A stretch of 64,000 bases of DNA, taken from positions 18,569 through 82,568 of the forward strand of contig DLGT01000108.1 in the NCBI GenBank assembly GCA_002482845.1, given 5' to 3'. Position 1 is the stretch's first letter; the number at the start of each line of letters is the position of its first letter. Made by a program: the position numbers and the translations under genes. This document shows, in pieces, positions 37,293 to 46,573 of the stretch. The notes under the pieces are model-generated. The model was not told the origin of the DNA. It saw only the letters and a program-made list of their open reading frames with translations, and did no database searches. Source of the DNA: Saprospiraceae bacterium UBA7687. GTDB taxonomy: Bacteria > Bacteroidota > Bacteroidia > Chitinophagales > Saprospiraceae.

Positions 37293-38816
37293 TTAGAAAA
37301 AGCCTAGTGCTTTTTTGTCATAGGAAATAAGCATATTTTTTGTCTGACGATAGTGAGCTAACATCATTTTGTGCGTTTCACGACCAATACCTGACTTTTT
37401 GTAACCTCCAAATGGAGCGTGTGCAGGATATGCATGATAACAATTGACCCAAACTCTACCTGCTTTTATTCCTCTGGAGATCTGAAATGCTTGATGCATA
37501 TCTCGAGTCCAAACGCCAGAACCTAGACCATATAAAGTGTCATTTGCTATCTCTAGAGCCTCAGCTTCATCTTTGAATGTAGTCACACAAAGTACAGGTC
37601 CAAAAATCTCTTCTTGGAACACACGCATCTTATTATTGCCCTTTAAGATAGTAGGTTGGATGTAAAATCCACCTTCAAGACCTTCTACATAAGCTGCATC
37701 TCCACCTGTAAGTACTTCACAACCTTCTTCTACACCAATCTTTAGGTAACTTAATATTTTTTCATATTGGTCATTTGAAGCCTGTGCTCCTATCATAGTT
37801 GTGGGATCAAGTGGATGCCCCATTTTGATAGCTTTAGTTCGTTCAATGACTCTTTCTATAAATTTGTCATAAATACTTTCTTGCACTAACAATCTAGAAG
37901 GACAAGTACATATTTCACCTTGATTTAAGGCAAACATATTAGCTCCTTCTATACATTTATCAAAGAAATCATCATCTGCATCCATGATACTTTCGAAGAA
38001 GATATTAGGAGATTTACCACCTAATTCAAGTGTGACAGGAATAATATTTTTTGAAGCATATTGCATGATAAGTTGGCCAGTAGTCGTCTCTCCAGTGAAG
38101 GCTATTTTATTTATTCTTGGATTTGTAGCAAGTGGCTTTCCAGCCTCTATCCCGAACCCATTAACAACATTAAGTACGCCAGCTGGAAGAATGTGCTCTA
38201 TCAATTCCATAAGTACCATAATACCAGCAGGTGTTTGTTCTGCAGGTTTTAGGACGACACAATTACCCGCTGCCAATGCAGGAGCGATCTTCCAAGTAGC
38301 CATAAGTAATGGAAAATTCCAAGGAATAATTTGGCCAACAACACCTAATGGCTCAGTGATATTCATAGATACAGTATTCGAATCTAACTCGCTCACGCTG
38401 CCTTCTTCTGCCCGGATGACACCAGCGAAATATCTAAAATGATCAATGGCCAATGGAAGGTCAGCAGCACGTGTCTCTCTGATAGGTTTTCCATTGTCCC
38501 AAGTTTCAGTTCTAGCAAGCAACTCAAGATTTTGCTCCATTACATCAGCCACTTTTAGCAATAGATTACTTCGAAAAGTAGCAGATGAGCTATTCCAAGC
38601 AGGCGCAGCTGCCCAAGCAGCATCAATAGCTAATTCGATATCTTCTTCAGTAGATCTTGCAATTTTTGTAAAAACAGCTCCATCAACGGGTGAAAAATTT
38701 TCGAAATATTCACCCCGAACTGGTGGTGTCCATTTACCACCTATGAAATTGTCATAATGACTTTTGAATGTTGGTTTTTCTACAGCATTTTGGGCTGTTG
38801 TTAGAATGTCGCTCAT
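37293..38816 (-). CDS. NAD(P)-dependent aldehyde dehydrogenase, ExaC/AcoD-like, 507 aa
   Basis: Full-length ALDH. It has the cofactor loop IIPWNFPLLMATWK, the general base Glu in TLELGGKSPN (near 268), the nucleophile Cys in NQGEICTCPSR (near 302), and EEIFGPVLCV and PFGGYKKSGIGRE at the end. The NQGEICTCPSR form and the coupling to DUF779 point to the acetaldehyde/ethanol-associated ExaC/AcoD branch. The AraC-type regulator gene is divergent across a 254-bp gap, so it probably controls this operon. Expected role: oxidation of small aldehydes to acids in the cytoplasm. Confidence 0.9.
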   Translation of the reverse strand: MSDILTTAQNAVEKPTFKSHYDNFIGGKWTPPVRGEYFENFSPVDGAVFTKIARSTEEDIELAIDAAWAAAPAWNSSSATFRSNLLLKVADVMEQNLELLARTETWDNGKPIRETRAADLPLAIDHFRYFAGVIRAEEGSVSELDSNTVSMNITEPLGVVGQIIPWNFPLLMATWKIAPALAAGNCVVLKPAEQTPAGIMVLMELIEHILPAGVLNVVNGFGIEAGKPLATNPRINKIAFTGETTTGQLIMQYASKNIIPVTLELGGKSPNIFFESIMDADDDFFDKCIEGANMFALNQGEICTCPSRLLVQESIYDKFIERVIERTKAIKMGHPLDPTTMIGAQASNDQYEKILSYLKIGVEEGCEVLTGGDAAYVEGLEGGFYIQPTILKGNNKMRVFQEEIFGPVLCVTTFKDEAEALEIANDTLYGLGSGVWTRDMHQAFQISRGIKAGRVWVNCYHAYPAHAPFGGYKKSGIGRETHKMMLAHYRQTKNMLISYDKKALGFF

Positions 38817-39070
38817 GGCTTTATGATTTAATGATTAAAAATAACTAAACTTTACTTTTCATTTCATATATTAATCAATACAATTAACTAATACAAAAAC
38901 AATATCACAAAATTATATACTGTAGACATAAGAAATAGATACGATACTATCAAAAAGATGACCGATTCACTCAATGACATAAATCATATTAGAGAAAATA
39001 TCAAAAAAAGGTGTAATTTCGTATTATAATTAGCCAAAAGTCAACAGAAATCGTCAATAAAGCAGCCAAT

Positions 39071-39976
39071 ATGTTATTATCCGATAAATTTTATTCTGGA
39101 AGAAAACTCCAAACTTTGGTAGAAAACCAAACATCTTATACACTCAATAATGCAGCAATGCATATTTTTGAAACACATCAAACTGCTGATCGGATTCTTT
39201 TACAATTTGACCAACCAGTATTGGCTAGTATGCTTCAAGGTAAAAAAGTTATGCATCTTAGGTCTAAACAAGCATTCGATTTCCTACCTGGGGAATCATT
39301 GATTTTACCGTCTGACGAAGTAATGTGTATTGATTTTCCAGAAGCAAATATGGATAGTCCTACAAAATGTATGGCTATGGCAATATCTGAAGACAAAATC
39401 AGAGAAGTCATTATGATCATGAATGAAACTATGCCTAGATCAGAAAATCAAGAATGGTGTTTTATGGATTATAACTTCCATTTTACCAATGACACTGGAA
39501 TCTACCATATATTGCAAAGGCTTTTATTTCTTTTTACAGAAAATCATCCTGCCAAAGACCTTTTTGTGGATTTTATGCTTAAAGAGCTTATCATCAGAAT
39601 CATGCAAGCCGAATCTAAAAAAATATATACAGATCAGGCCTTGCATATGAACACTTCAAATAGACTTGCTTATGTAGTCAATTATATCAGAAAAAATCTA
39701 CAACAAAACCTAAATGTGCAAGACCTCAGCCAAAAAGCCTATATGAGCGAGTCCAATTTTCATAAAGTTTTTAAAAACGAACTAGGTATATCACCTGTAG
39801 AATTCATAAATAATGAACGTATAAAACTAGCAAGTAGCCTGTTGCAAGACCCAAATATCAAAATCAAAGAAGTGTATATGGAGTGTGGATTTGAAAGCAG
39901 ATCATATTTTAATAGGCTATTTAAAAGAAAAAAGAATATCTCTCCAAAAGAATTTAAAGATTCAGTTCAGAATTAA
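39071..39976 (+). CDS. AraC family transcriptional regulator, 301 aa
   Basis: The C-terminal ~100 residues form the double helix-turn-helix of AraC proteins: VQDLSQKAYMSESNFHKVFK and then IKEVYMECGFESRSYFNRLF followed by KNISPKEF. The N-terminal ~190 residues match the AraC N-terminal domain found in regulators next to aldehyde dehydrogenases. Divergent orientation from the aldehyde dehydrogenase operon suggests it activates that operon in response to an aldehyde or alcohol. No clear inverted repeat was found in the shared 254-bp region. Confidence 0.9.
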   Translation: MLLSDKFYSGRKLQTLVENQTSYTLNNAAMHIFETHQTADRILLQFDQPVLASMLQGKKVMHLRSKQAFDFLPGESLILPSDEVMCIDFPEANMDSPTKCMAMAISEDKIREVIMIMNETMPRSENQEWCFMDYNFHFTNDTGIYHILQRLLFLFTENHPAKDLFVDFMLKELIIRIMQAESKKIYTDQALHMNTSNRLAYVVNYIRKNLQQNLNVQDLSQKAYMSESNFHKVFKNELGISPVEFINNERIKLASSLLQDPNIKIKEVYMECGFESRSYFNRLFKRKKNISPKEFKDSVQN

Positions 39977-40045
39977 ATTTACAAACTTACTCAAATCAAT
40001 TTAAGTGGTATTAAGTTAATTATTCCTTTGATAATCAAAAGAGAT

Positions 40046-41041
40046 TTATTCTTCGCCTTCTAAAAATAGATTTGAAATTACCTTGAAATGGATATCTTTT
40101 GTGTCTTTGGCGGTAAATACCAATCCTTCTCTAATGGTTTCATTTCTCAACTGAGAAGATCCATCTGCTATTTTTAATAATTCCATGACGGTATCAGGTA
40201 GTACAAAATCACTTGAGATAAGTGGCACAATAGGTATTTGATATACGCTAGCAAAATCATACATTTCTTGTACATTCATATATTGCTTGATGTCTATATC
40301 GTAGATTTTGAATAACCTAAATTCAGTATGATTGATTTTATATGGATTGCTTTGTATTTTTGTCCCTATCAATTCACCTTGCAACGCTAGATTTCGACCT
40401 GTATTTTTTATAATATTTTCAATATCCATTCGCCTTGCTGCATTCCAATAAGCATTTCCATCTGTTTCTTTAAGTTCGAGATTTCGAGAGCAAACGCCAA
40501 AATGACCATCACTCAAATACACGGTACAGCTAGAACCATCCAACTTTTCAGTTACAAAATACTTGTGATTTTTTAGCCATTCGTAGTCAAGATTTTGCAC
40601 ACGTTCTTCATCTGTTTTGGGAATATATCCTGGAAACTGTCCCAATACTTCCCCAGAAAGATTCTCTGGAATTGGTGGCTCATACTTTATAATACCTAAT
40701 AATACAGATACATCATCTCCCACATTGTACGAATGTCCATCACCTAAAACACTCATCGGCAAGATTAAACCTTGCGACAACTCGCCTCTCAATCTTATTG
40801 TTTTTAACCTGAAGCCTTCTAAAACACCCATTTTGCGAAAAGATGATTTTCTTAAAAACTCAAATTCTGGTGTTACTGGCAAAAAACTATCTATCTCACA
40901 GTAAACCACTTTGTCACCAACTTCATATTTATTTTTTTGGTCAATAACCTGCCAACCTTCTATCATATAAATACCAAGTTTTTCTGCATTCGTGTGCTCT
41001 ATAACTTGTGAAATTACCCTTATACTTGCCAATTTTCTCAT
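40046..41041 (-). CDS. RNA ligase, DRB0094/Rnl5-like, 331 aa
   Basis: An N-terminal OB-like domain (residues 1-115: RVISQVIEHTNAEKLGIYMI, YEVGDKVVYCEID) is followed by a nucleotidyltransferase ligase domain. Motif I is TEKLDGSS with the AMP-accepting Lys166, then SRNLELKE, LQGELIG (motif IV-like region) and EGLVFTAK with HFKVISN (motif V). This order, OB domain in front of the ligase domain, is that of the Deinococcus DraRnl family, which seals 3'-OH/5'-phosphate nicks on RNA strands. The frame extends 10 codons upstream, but MRKLASIRVI at 41041 is the family-like start. It lies 107 bp behind a glycosyltransferase gene. Its cellular substrate is unknown. Confidence 0.85.
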   Translation of the reverse strand: MRKLASIRVISQVIEHTNAEKLGIYMIEGWQVIDQKNKYEVGDKVVYCEIDSFLPVTPEFEFLRKSSFRKMGVLEGFRLKTIRLRGELSQGLILPMSVLGDGHSYNVGDDVSVLLGIIKYEPPIPENLSGEVLGQFPGYIPKTDEERVQNLDYEWLKNHKYFVTEKLDGSSCTVYLSDGHFGVCSRNLELKETDGNAYWNAARRMDIENIIKNTGRNLALQGELIGTKIQSNPYKINHTEFRLFKIYDIDIKQYMNVQEMYDFASVYQIPIVPLISSDFVLPDTVMELLKIADGSSQLRNETIREGLVFTAKDTKDIHFKVISNLFLEGEE

Positions 41042-41148
41042 TTTTCGCTTATATATTTTTAAAACAACCAATTAAACGCAGATCTAGTTCATTTTTAATT
41101 ATTTGGACTCTCAATTATATAGCTTCTGACATTAAATTTTACACAACA

Positions 41149-42285
41149 TTAATCAATATCTTGAATGATCTGATTATAAAAATCCATAAGTTGAACTGCT
41201 GTGCCTTCAGATGAAAACCTATCATTCACATAGGCGTAACCATCACGACTGAGACGATCATATTTTTTCATATCATTGATTTCCATCATGGCGAGACATA
41301 TTTCATCAGGATCATAAGGATTTACCAATATGGCTCCCGGACCAGCTGCTTCTGGTAATGAAGATATTAATGAAGTGATCACTGGCTTATTTCTGAATAA
41401 AGATTCTATCACAGGTATTCCAAATCCTTCATAAATGGATGGAAAAACCAAGGCAAATGAATGGTCATATACAGCCAGGAGTCTTTCATTGCTGATACTA
41501 TTCACAAAATAGAAATAAGACTCCAAACCATGATATTTGATCATATCATCGACTTTCTGTTTGTATTTTTTATCGCCTTTTCCTATGACCACAAAAGGTT
41601 TTCGATATTCATCTGGTAATTTGGCATATGCAAAAACGATGCTTAGCAAGCCTTTGCGCTCAATAATCGATCCCACATAAAGATAATAATCATTCAAATT
41701 TGCTAAAGTGTCGTCAAGCTTTGCTTCCTCATCAAATATCTGAAAAACATCATTACATGATTGGTAGATGACGGAAATTTTATCTTCTCCCACTTCATAC
41801 ATAGATATTAAATCTTCCTTTGTGCTTTCGCTTATCGCAATTATGTGATCAGCACGACGCACCGAAGAACGATATTTCCATTTATACATCCATCTATCCC
41901 AAAGTCCAAATTGCTCAGGATATTTTTCGTAAATAAGGTCATGAAATGTGAGTACCGTTTTTATATTTTTACGAATCCCAAAAGGAATTTCATGACTCAA
42001 ACCATGAAAAATATTAGGCTTGAGTTTATTGACATCTGCTGCCATTCCCACAGATCTCCACAATGGACTATTAAAAGAAGGTGTGTGGATGATAAACTTC
42101 TCATTATCCAAAAAATATAAGGTTTCTTCGTTTTTTGTAATTTTGGGTGTAAATAAATGGTACTCATGCTCAGGAAAATAGGTTTGTAAATTTCTTACCA
42201 ATGACCTACTGTAATTACCCAGTCCAGTAAAATTATTAAACAATCTTTTTGCATCAAAAGCAATGATCAATTTTTGATTTTCCAT
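41149..42285 (-). CDS. Glycosyltransferase family 4 protein, 378 aa
   Basis: GT-B fold. The N-terminal half has the glycine-rich FNNFTGLGNYSRSL and FHGLSHEIPFG. The C-terminal half has LYVGSIIERKG and the E-x7-E nucleotide-sugar signature FPSIYEGFGIPVIESLFRN with PVITSLISSLPEAAGPGA. It begins 14 bp behind anmK, so the two are likely co-transcribed. It should add a hexose to a lipid or polysaccharide at the cytoplasmic face; donor and acceptor cannot be read from the sequence. Confidence 0.9.
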   Translation of the reverse strand: MENQKLIIAFDAKRLFNNFTGLGNYSRSLVRNLQTYFPEHEYHLFTPKITKNEETLYFLDNEKFIIHTPSFNSPLWRSVGMAADVNKLKPNIFHGLSHEIPFGIRKNIKTVLTFHDLIYEKYPEQFGLWDRWMYKWKYRSSVRRADHIIAISESTKEDLISMYEVGEDKISVIYQSCNDVFQIFDEEAKLDDTLANLNDYYLYVGSIIERKGLLSIVFAYAKLPDEYRKPFVVIGKGDKKYKQKVDDMIKYHGLESYFYFVNSISNERLLAVYDHSFALVFPSIYEGFGIPVIESLFRNKPVITSLISSLPEAAGPGAILVNPYDPDEICLAMMEINDMKKYDRLSRDGYAYVNDRFSSEGTAVQLMDFYNQIIQDID

Positions 42286-42299
42286 GTATTTTACTTAAT

Positions 42300-43493
42300 T
42301 TAAGATGGAAAAGAAATTTTACCCATAAAAACACTTGGTACTCCTCGACGATTACCAAAGTCTATAGGTTTTCCTGCAAGTGTTTCGTTTGCTAACACTG
42401 CAAAAAGTACAGCTTCTTTTGCATCGCCAGAAATACCTAACTCATCACTTTTTTTAAAGTTACAATTTGGCAATAACGATTTAAGAATATCTACCAAATG
42501 TTGATTATGTGTCCCACCACCACTCAAATAAATGGAAAAAGATTCATTTCCAATAACTTGTTTAATAGCATCAGCGATGGTGTCAGCACTAAACTGACAC
42601 AGTGTAGCCATCATATCTTCACTGGAAATATTTGATTGATCAGATGCATTGAAAATATCTTCTACAAATGTCAGATTGAATAATTCTGGACCTGTGGTTT
42701 TGGGTAACTCAAGATTAAAAAACGGATGACTTTTTAGCAAGTGTAATATTTCTACATTTACTTTCCCTGAAAACGAAATAGAACCATCTGCATCATAAGG
42801 CAAATCATAATATTTTCGCATCCATGCATCCATAAGTGTATTTCCTGGACCAGTATCCGTAACAAAAACAGCATCCGCAAGACCAGTCGAAGGTAGATAT
42901 GTGAAATTTGCGATTCCTCCAATATTTAACATGATACGATCTTCTCCTTTTTGGGAAAACATCAGATAGTCTCCATAAACGGCAAGTGGAGCGCCTTCAC
43001 CACCAGCTGCAATATGTTTTTGTCTGAAATCACTGACGGTTATCATACCTGTTTTTACAGCAATTTGATCTCCATCACCTATTTGCAATGTAGCATGATT
43101 AAAATCTGTATCCATATGCTGATGCTTAGGTACATGCATGACCGTCTGGCCGTGGCTTGCTATTACATCCACATCATTCTTTGATATTCCATGAGATTCC
43201 AGAAAGGTATTTACCATCTCACCATGCAGTGTTCCTATCCATTCGTTGAGCTGTACGAGATATCGAAAATCAACTTCCTTTTTTGCAAATACTCGTCGGA
43301 TTTTCTCTTTTATTTCTTTATTATAAGTGATGGTCTCAAATGCATTAATAATTACTTTTGTATCATGACCGGAATCCGATATTGTACAATAAGCTATATC
43401 CAGGCCATCAAGCGACGTACCAGACATCAACCCAATAATATTTCGCTGACTTTTAGACCCAATTTTGTATAGTTTCTCAATATTTGCGTTCAT
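42300..43493 (-). CDS. anmK: Anhydro-N-acetylmuramic acid kinase, 397 aa
   Basis: The N-terminal IIGLMSGTSLDGLDIA is the AnmK signature. SHGQTVMHVPKH, LNIGGIANFTYLP, TDTGPGNTLMDAW and the C-terminal LSGGGTHNQHLVDIL and SGDAKEAVLFAVLANE complete the sugar-kinase fold. The enzyme hydrolyses and phosphorylates 1,6-anhydro-MurNAc to MurNAc-6-phosphate in cell-wall recycling. A glycosyltransferase and an RNA ligase gene follow on the same strand. Confidence 0.95.
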   Translation of the reverse strand: MNANIEKLYKIGSKSQRNIIGLMSGTSLDGLDIAYCTISDSGHDTKVIINAFETITYNKEIKEKIRRVFAKKEVDFRYLVQLNEWIGTLHGEMVNTFLESHGISKNDVDVIASHGQTVMHVPKHQHMDTDFNHATLQIGDGDQIAVKTGMITVSDFRQKHIAAGGEGAPLAVYGDYLMFSQKGEDRIMLNIGGIANFTYLPSTGLADAVFVTDTGPGNTLMDAWMRKYYDLPYDADGSISFSGKVNVEILHLLKSHPFFNLELPKTTGPELFNLTFVEDIFNASDQSNISSEDMMATLCQFSADTIADAIKQVIGNESFSIYLSGGGTHNQHLVDILKSLLPNCNFKKSDELGISGDAKEAVLFAVLANETLAGKPIDFGNRRGVPSVFMGKISFPS

Positions 43494-43530
43494 AAAAACT
43501 ACGACTTTTAGATTAAAGAATTAATGTAAG

Positions 43531-43734
43531 TCAATCCAAGAAACAACTTGCCCAGCTGCTCGATTCTGCGAAAAATCTGTTGTCTGTATCCTCTAAACTG
43601 ACATATGTATAATTGGAAAATAAGTTTTTCAACATGGTACTCTTACCAGATTGTCTAGGTCCAGTGAGAGCCAGAATAGGAAACTTTTTCTCGTATGATA
43701 AAAGTTGTTCTACAAAATATCTTTTTATGCTCAT
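43531..43734 (-). pseudogene. Truncated AAA-type ATPase (DUF4143-linked family), N-terminal remnant
   Basis: MSIKRYFVEQLLSYEKKFPI and the P-loop LTGPRQSGKSTML followed by YVSLEDTDNRFFAE are the typical first 55 residues of the AAA_14/DUF4143 ATPases, which are normally about 380-400 aa. The frame then ends after 12 unrelated residues. No remainder of the gene was found, so it is a deletion remnant. Three 23-bp repeats lie upstream at 43811-43866. Confidence 0.75.
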
Positions 43735-43810
43735 GATAAAAATTTTAGAGATGTAAATATAGATAAACAAGCATCAGTAGATAATAAAATGTAAAATAAT
43801 TTATATGTAA

Positions 43811-43866
43811 CTTTGAATTTGCAGTGATATCTACTTTGAATTTGAAGAAAACTCCACTTTGAATTT
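43811..43866. repeat. Three CTTTGAATTT repeats with exact 23-bp spacing
   Basis: CTTTGAATTT starts at 43811, 43834 and 43857. On the minus strand they read AAATTCAAAG three times upstream of the broken ATPase gene; on the plus strand they precede the SDR gene. The 23-bp step is about two helical turns, as for stacked protein-binding sites. Confidence 0.7.
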
Positions 43867-43941
43867 ATAGAAGACAAAAGTACATTAATAAAATCTTAGA
43901 AAACCATTCTACAGGTAGACTGTTAGTTGCAAAAAATAAAA

Positions 43942-44649
43942 ATGAGCCATAAAAATTTCGTAATAATAGGTGGTAGTAAAGGTATAGGCCATGCCATCGT
44001 CCAACGATTAACCCAACTAAACCATAGAGTTATAGTCATCTCAAGGTCTTTAGATCAATTGGAATCAAACCCTCTAATAGAGTACATCCAAAAAGATATC
44101 ACCAAAGATGAGCTATCTCCTAGCGAGTTACCGGATGTCATAGATGGCCTGATCTATTGTCCAGGAAGTATTGTTTTGAAGCCTTTCAAATCTTTGAGCG
44201 AAGAGCAATTTAGTGAAGATTTTGCTATCAATTGTTTAGGAGCAGTAAAAAGTATAAAAGCTTCGCTCAATGGACTTAAAAAATCTGAATCTCATCCAAG
44301 TATAGTTTTATTTAGTACAGTTGCGGTATCTCAAGGTATGCCATTTCACGCATCAATAGCAGCTGCAAAAGGTGCTGTAGAAGGTCTCACAAAATCATTA
44401 GCGGCAGAGTTTGGACCGACTATCAGAGTCAATTGTATCGCACCATCATTGACAGACACTCCTCTTGCTTCCAAGATACTTTCTTCACCAGAAAAAATCC
44501 AAGCTGCCGAACAAAAACATCCACTAAAATCGATCGGAAATGCAGATGATCTTGCAGGGATGGCTGTTTTCTTACTTTCTCAGGATGCTAAGTGGATTTC
44601 GGGTCAAATATTACATGTGGATGGTGGGATGTCTACTTTAAGAAGTTAA
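43942..44649 (+). CDS. SDR family protein lacking the catalytic tyrosine, 235 aa
   Basis: Rossmann motif IIGGSKGIG (8-16), an NNAG-like region (GLIYCPG) and the C-terminal VNCIAPSLTDTPLA and GQILHVDGGMSTL are ordinary short-chain dehydrogenase features. The active-site stretch reads FHASIAAAKGAVEG: Lys143 is kept, but the position four residues before it, normally Tyr, is Ile139. A normal oxidoreductase reaction is therefore doubtful unless another residue replaces Tyr. The start is ATG 43942; an upstream in-frame TTG is rejected. Its stop overlaps the start of the DUF429 gene by one base (TAATG), so the two are translationally coupled. Confidence 0.85.
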   Translation: MSHKNFVIIGGSKGIGHAIVQRLTQLNHRVIVISRSLDQLESNPLIEYIQKDITKDELSPSELPDVIDGLIYCPGSIVLKPFKSLSEEQFSEDFAINCLGAVKSIKASLNGLKKSESHPSIVLFSTVAVSQGMPFHASIAAAKGAVEGLTKSLAAEFGPTIRVNCIAPSLTDTPLASKILSSPEKIQAAEQKHPLKSIGNADDLAGMAVFLLSQDAKWISGQILHVDGGMSTLRS

Positions 44650-45236
44650 TGATATCATCCAATATAGCAGGCGTAGATTTTGGTTCTAAGTTGGCTGGGA
44701 CTACCGTATTGACATTTCTAGAAAATGGTTTTCTAAAGTCGCTCCAAGTTGACAAAGGGGTAGACGCGGATAATTGGTTGATGAATTTGGTTGTCCAATT
44801 TGGCTTTACACATGTCTTTATCGATGCTCCACTTTCTTTGCCTGGTGGCTACTTTGGTAATGGTGATGATTTTAGTTACAGAAAATCAGATAGAATATTG
44901 CGTGCCATGTCTCCCATGTTTCTAGGTGGATTGACAGCTAGAGCCATTAAACTGAAAACGGAATTATCTAAATTCGGGATTCAGGTAATCGAAGTTTATC
45001 CTAGTGGATTCATTAGAAATCACGATATTCTTAAAGGCTTTTATGACAAAAAAAACTTAACAACCATAGTCAAAATGTATGAAGAACTGAGTTCCATTCT
45101 ATCAGCTAAAATAGCTGTAAAGCCTACAAATTATCACCAATTAGATAGTATAATTTGTTGGGATATTGGTTGCCGTTATTTAAATGGAAATGCCAAATCA
45201 ATTGGAGATGCTGATGAAGGGCTTATTTGGATATAG
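44649..45236 (+). CDS. DUF429 family predicted RNase H-fold nuclease, 195 aa
   Basis: GVDFGSKLAGTTVL, VFIDAPLSLPGG and VIEVYPSGFIR match the DUF429 group, whose acidic residues (Asp in VDFGS, Asp in FIDAP, Glu in IEVYP) suggest an RNase H-like metal site. The start ATG overlaps the stop of the SDR gene. Activity has not been settled for the family. It converges with the cyanophycinase gene, 12 bp away. Confidence 0.75.
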   Translation: MISSNIAGVDFGSKLAGTTVLTFLENGFLKSLQVDKGVDADNWLMNLVVQFGFTHVFIDAPLSLPGGYFGNGDDFSYRKSDRILRAMSPMFLGGLTARAIKLKTELSKFGIQVIEVYPSGFIRNHDILKGFYDKKNLTTIVKMYEELSSILSAKIAVKPTNYHQLDSIICWDIGCRYLNGNAKSIGDADEGLIWI

Positions 45237-45248
45237 ATTTTTTGACAA

Positions 45249-46547
45249 TTAATTTTTTACTACTAAAAACGACTTTATAGTTTTATTTATCGTGAGATTC
45301 AGAATATATTCACCTGATTTACAAGCAGAAATATCTAAACTTTGAACATTTTTATTGGACATCATCATTTTACCATCAGTAGAAAATAACTCTGCCATTT
45401 CAGCAAAAGGAAAATATACCACACTGTCAGTGGGATTCGGATAGATGACTACCGATTTTTGATTTTCGTCACTTAAAGAAGAAGGTATGAGACTACAATC
45501 TGTAAACGTAGTTATTTTTTTCTGAAGAATGCCATTATTTACTTGCCAAAATTCAGCATCAAAGTCATTGATTGCTTTCCAAGTATTTAGATCAAATTTT
45601 GTAATCCCATCTTTAGTACCTTTTAATCTTTGAACAATGACAGCATTTCCGTTATTTGTGGTCCAATGAGCCTTGACATTTTCCGTGAGAGATACTGGTT
45701 TCCAGTCATCTTCACAGTTGACTTCCATAAAGTAAGCATATTCTGGATATTGTGGTGTATCACCAAAAACCGTAGCTATATTATTTTCGTCTATGCACAC
45801 CACTGTTGATTCATTGCAAGCTATTGCTTTTGCTCTAATATTTCTCTCAAAAGCAGCTTTAGCAAGAAATACCATTAATCTACCACTCCGGCTACGATTA
45901 TCAAAATGAGAATCAAAGATCGTATTAGCAAAAACCGGCGTTTGCAGGAAAGTATTGTACTTAATGTTATTCAAGTTTGGATGATAAGGATTTGCCAATG
46001 CTTCTGCACTTGTCACACCTGAACCCAGTGGAGCATACACCAGATTACCTAATATCATCATGCCAGCACTTGTACCACCTACTACTTTTGTTCTTTCTTG
46101 GCATATGGTTTTTAACAATTCACCAGTTTCAGTACCAGCCCAATAATCGTGATATTTCGTCTGGTCTCCACCAGCTATAAAAATAATTTCTGCATTTCTA
46201 ATTCTATCTAGGATGTATGGCTCAGATGAAGCGGATCTACTCAGAAATAATATTGTTTCTACGGAGTGTACATTTATTCCGAGTTCGTCATATAAATAAT
46301 TATTGTAACCATCACTACCTGATGCACGCAAAATCAATACATCACCTCCTTTTGCTCTAGAAAGCATCCATTTCATGGCGTCATCATTGTCTGTACCACC
46401 ACCAGCTAAGACAAAAGCAGGTTGTACATTTACTGTTGCATTAGTAGCATTTCCAGTCATAAAACTAGTATAACTTTGCCCCACGACATAGCCATAGAAA
46501 CAGCTATTCAAAAATAAAAACAGAAAAAACATTACGATTTGTCTCAT
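45249..46547 (-). CDS. Secreted cyanophycinase-like S51 peptidase with T9SS sorting domain, 432 aa
   Basis: After a signal peptide (MRQIVMFFLFLFLNSCFYG) come FVLAGGGTDNDDAMKWML, FIAGGDQTKYHDYW and VVGGTSAGMMIL, where the Ser of GTSAG is the S51 nucleophile. IFDSHFDNRSRSGRL is the other family signature. The last ~75 residues are a type A sorting domain (VVIYPNPTDSVVYFP to SFLVVKN). The enzyme should act outside the cell on cyanophycin or similar beta-linked dipeptide polymers. The frame continues upstream into the tRNA-Leu gene, so ATG 46547 is chosen. It lies 26 bp behind that tRNA and may be co-transcribed with it. Confidence 0.88.
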   Translation of the reverse strand: MRQIVMFFLFLFLNSCFYGYVVGQSYTSFMTGNATNATVNVQPAFVLAGGGTDNDDAMKWMLSRAKGGDVLILRASGSDGYNNYLYDELGINVHSVETILFLSRSASSEPYILDRIRNAEIIFIAGGDQTKYHDYWAGTETGELLKTICQERTKVVGGTSAGMMILGNLVYAPLGSGVTSAEALANPYHPNLNNIKYNTFLQTPVFANTIFDSHFDNRSRSGRLMVFLAKAAFERNIRAKAIACNESTVVCIDENNIATVFGDTPQYPEYAYFMEVNCEDDWKPVSLTENVKAHWTTNNGNAVIVQRLKGTKDGITKFDLNTWKAINDFDAEFWQVNNGILQKKITTFTDCSLIPSSLSDENQKSVVIYPNPTDSVVYFPFAEMAELFSTDGKMMMSNKNVQSLDISACKSGEYILNLTINKTIKSFLVVKN

Positions 46548-46573
46548 AATATTGTGTGGGTGTTGCTGAAGAG

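Noticed and set aside
37984..38757. Long plus-strand ORFs opposite the aldehyde dehydrogenase
   Set aside because: They are antisense shadows of a full-length conserved enzyme.
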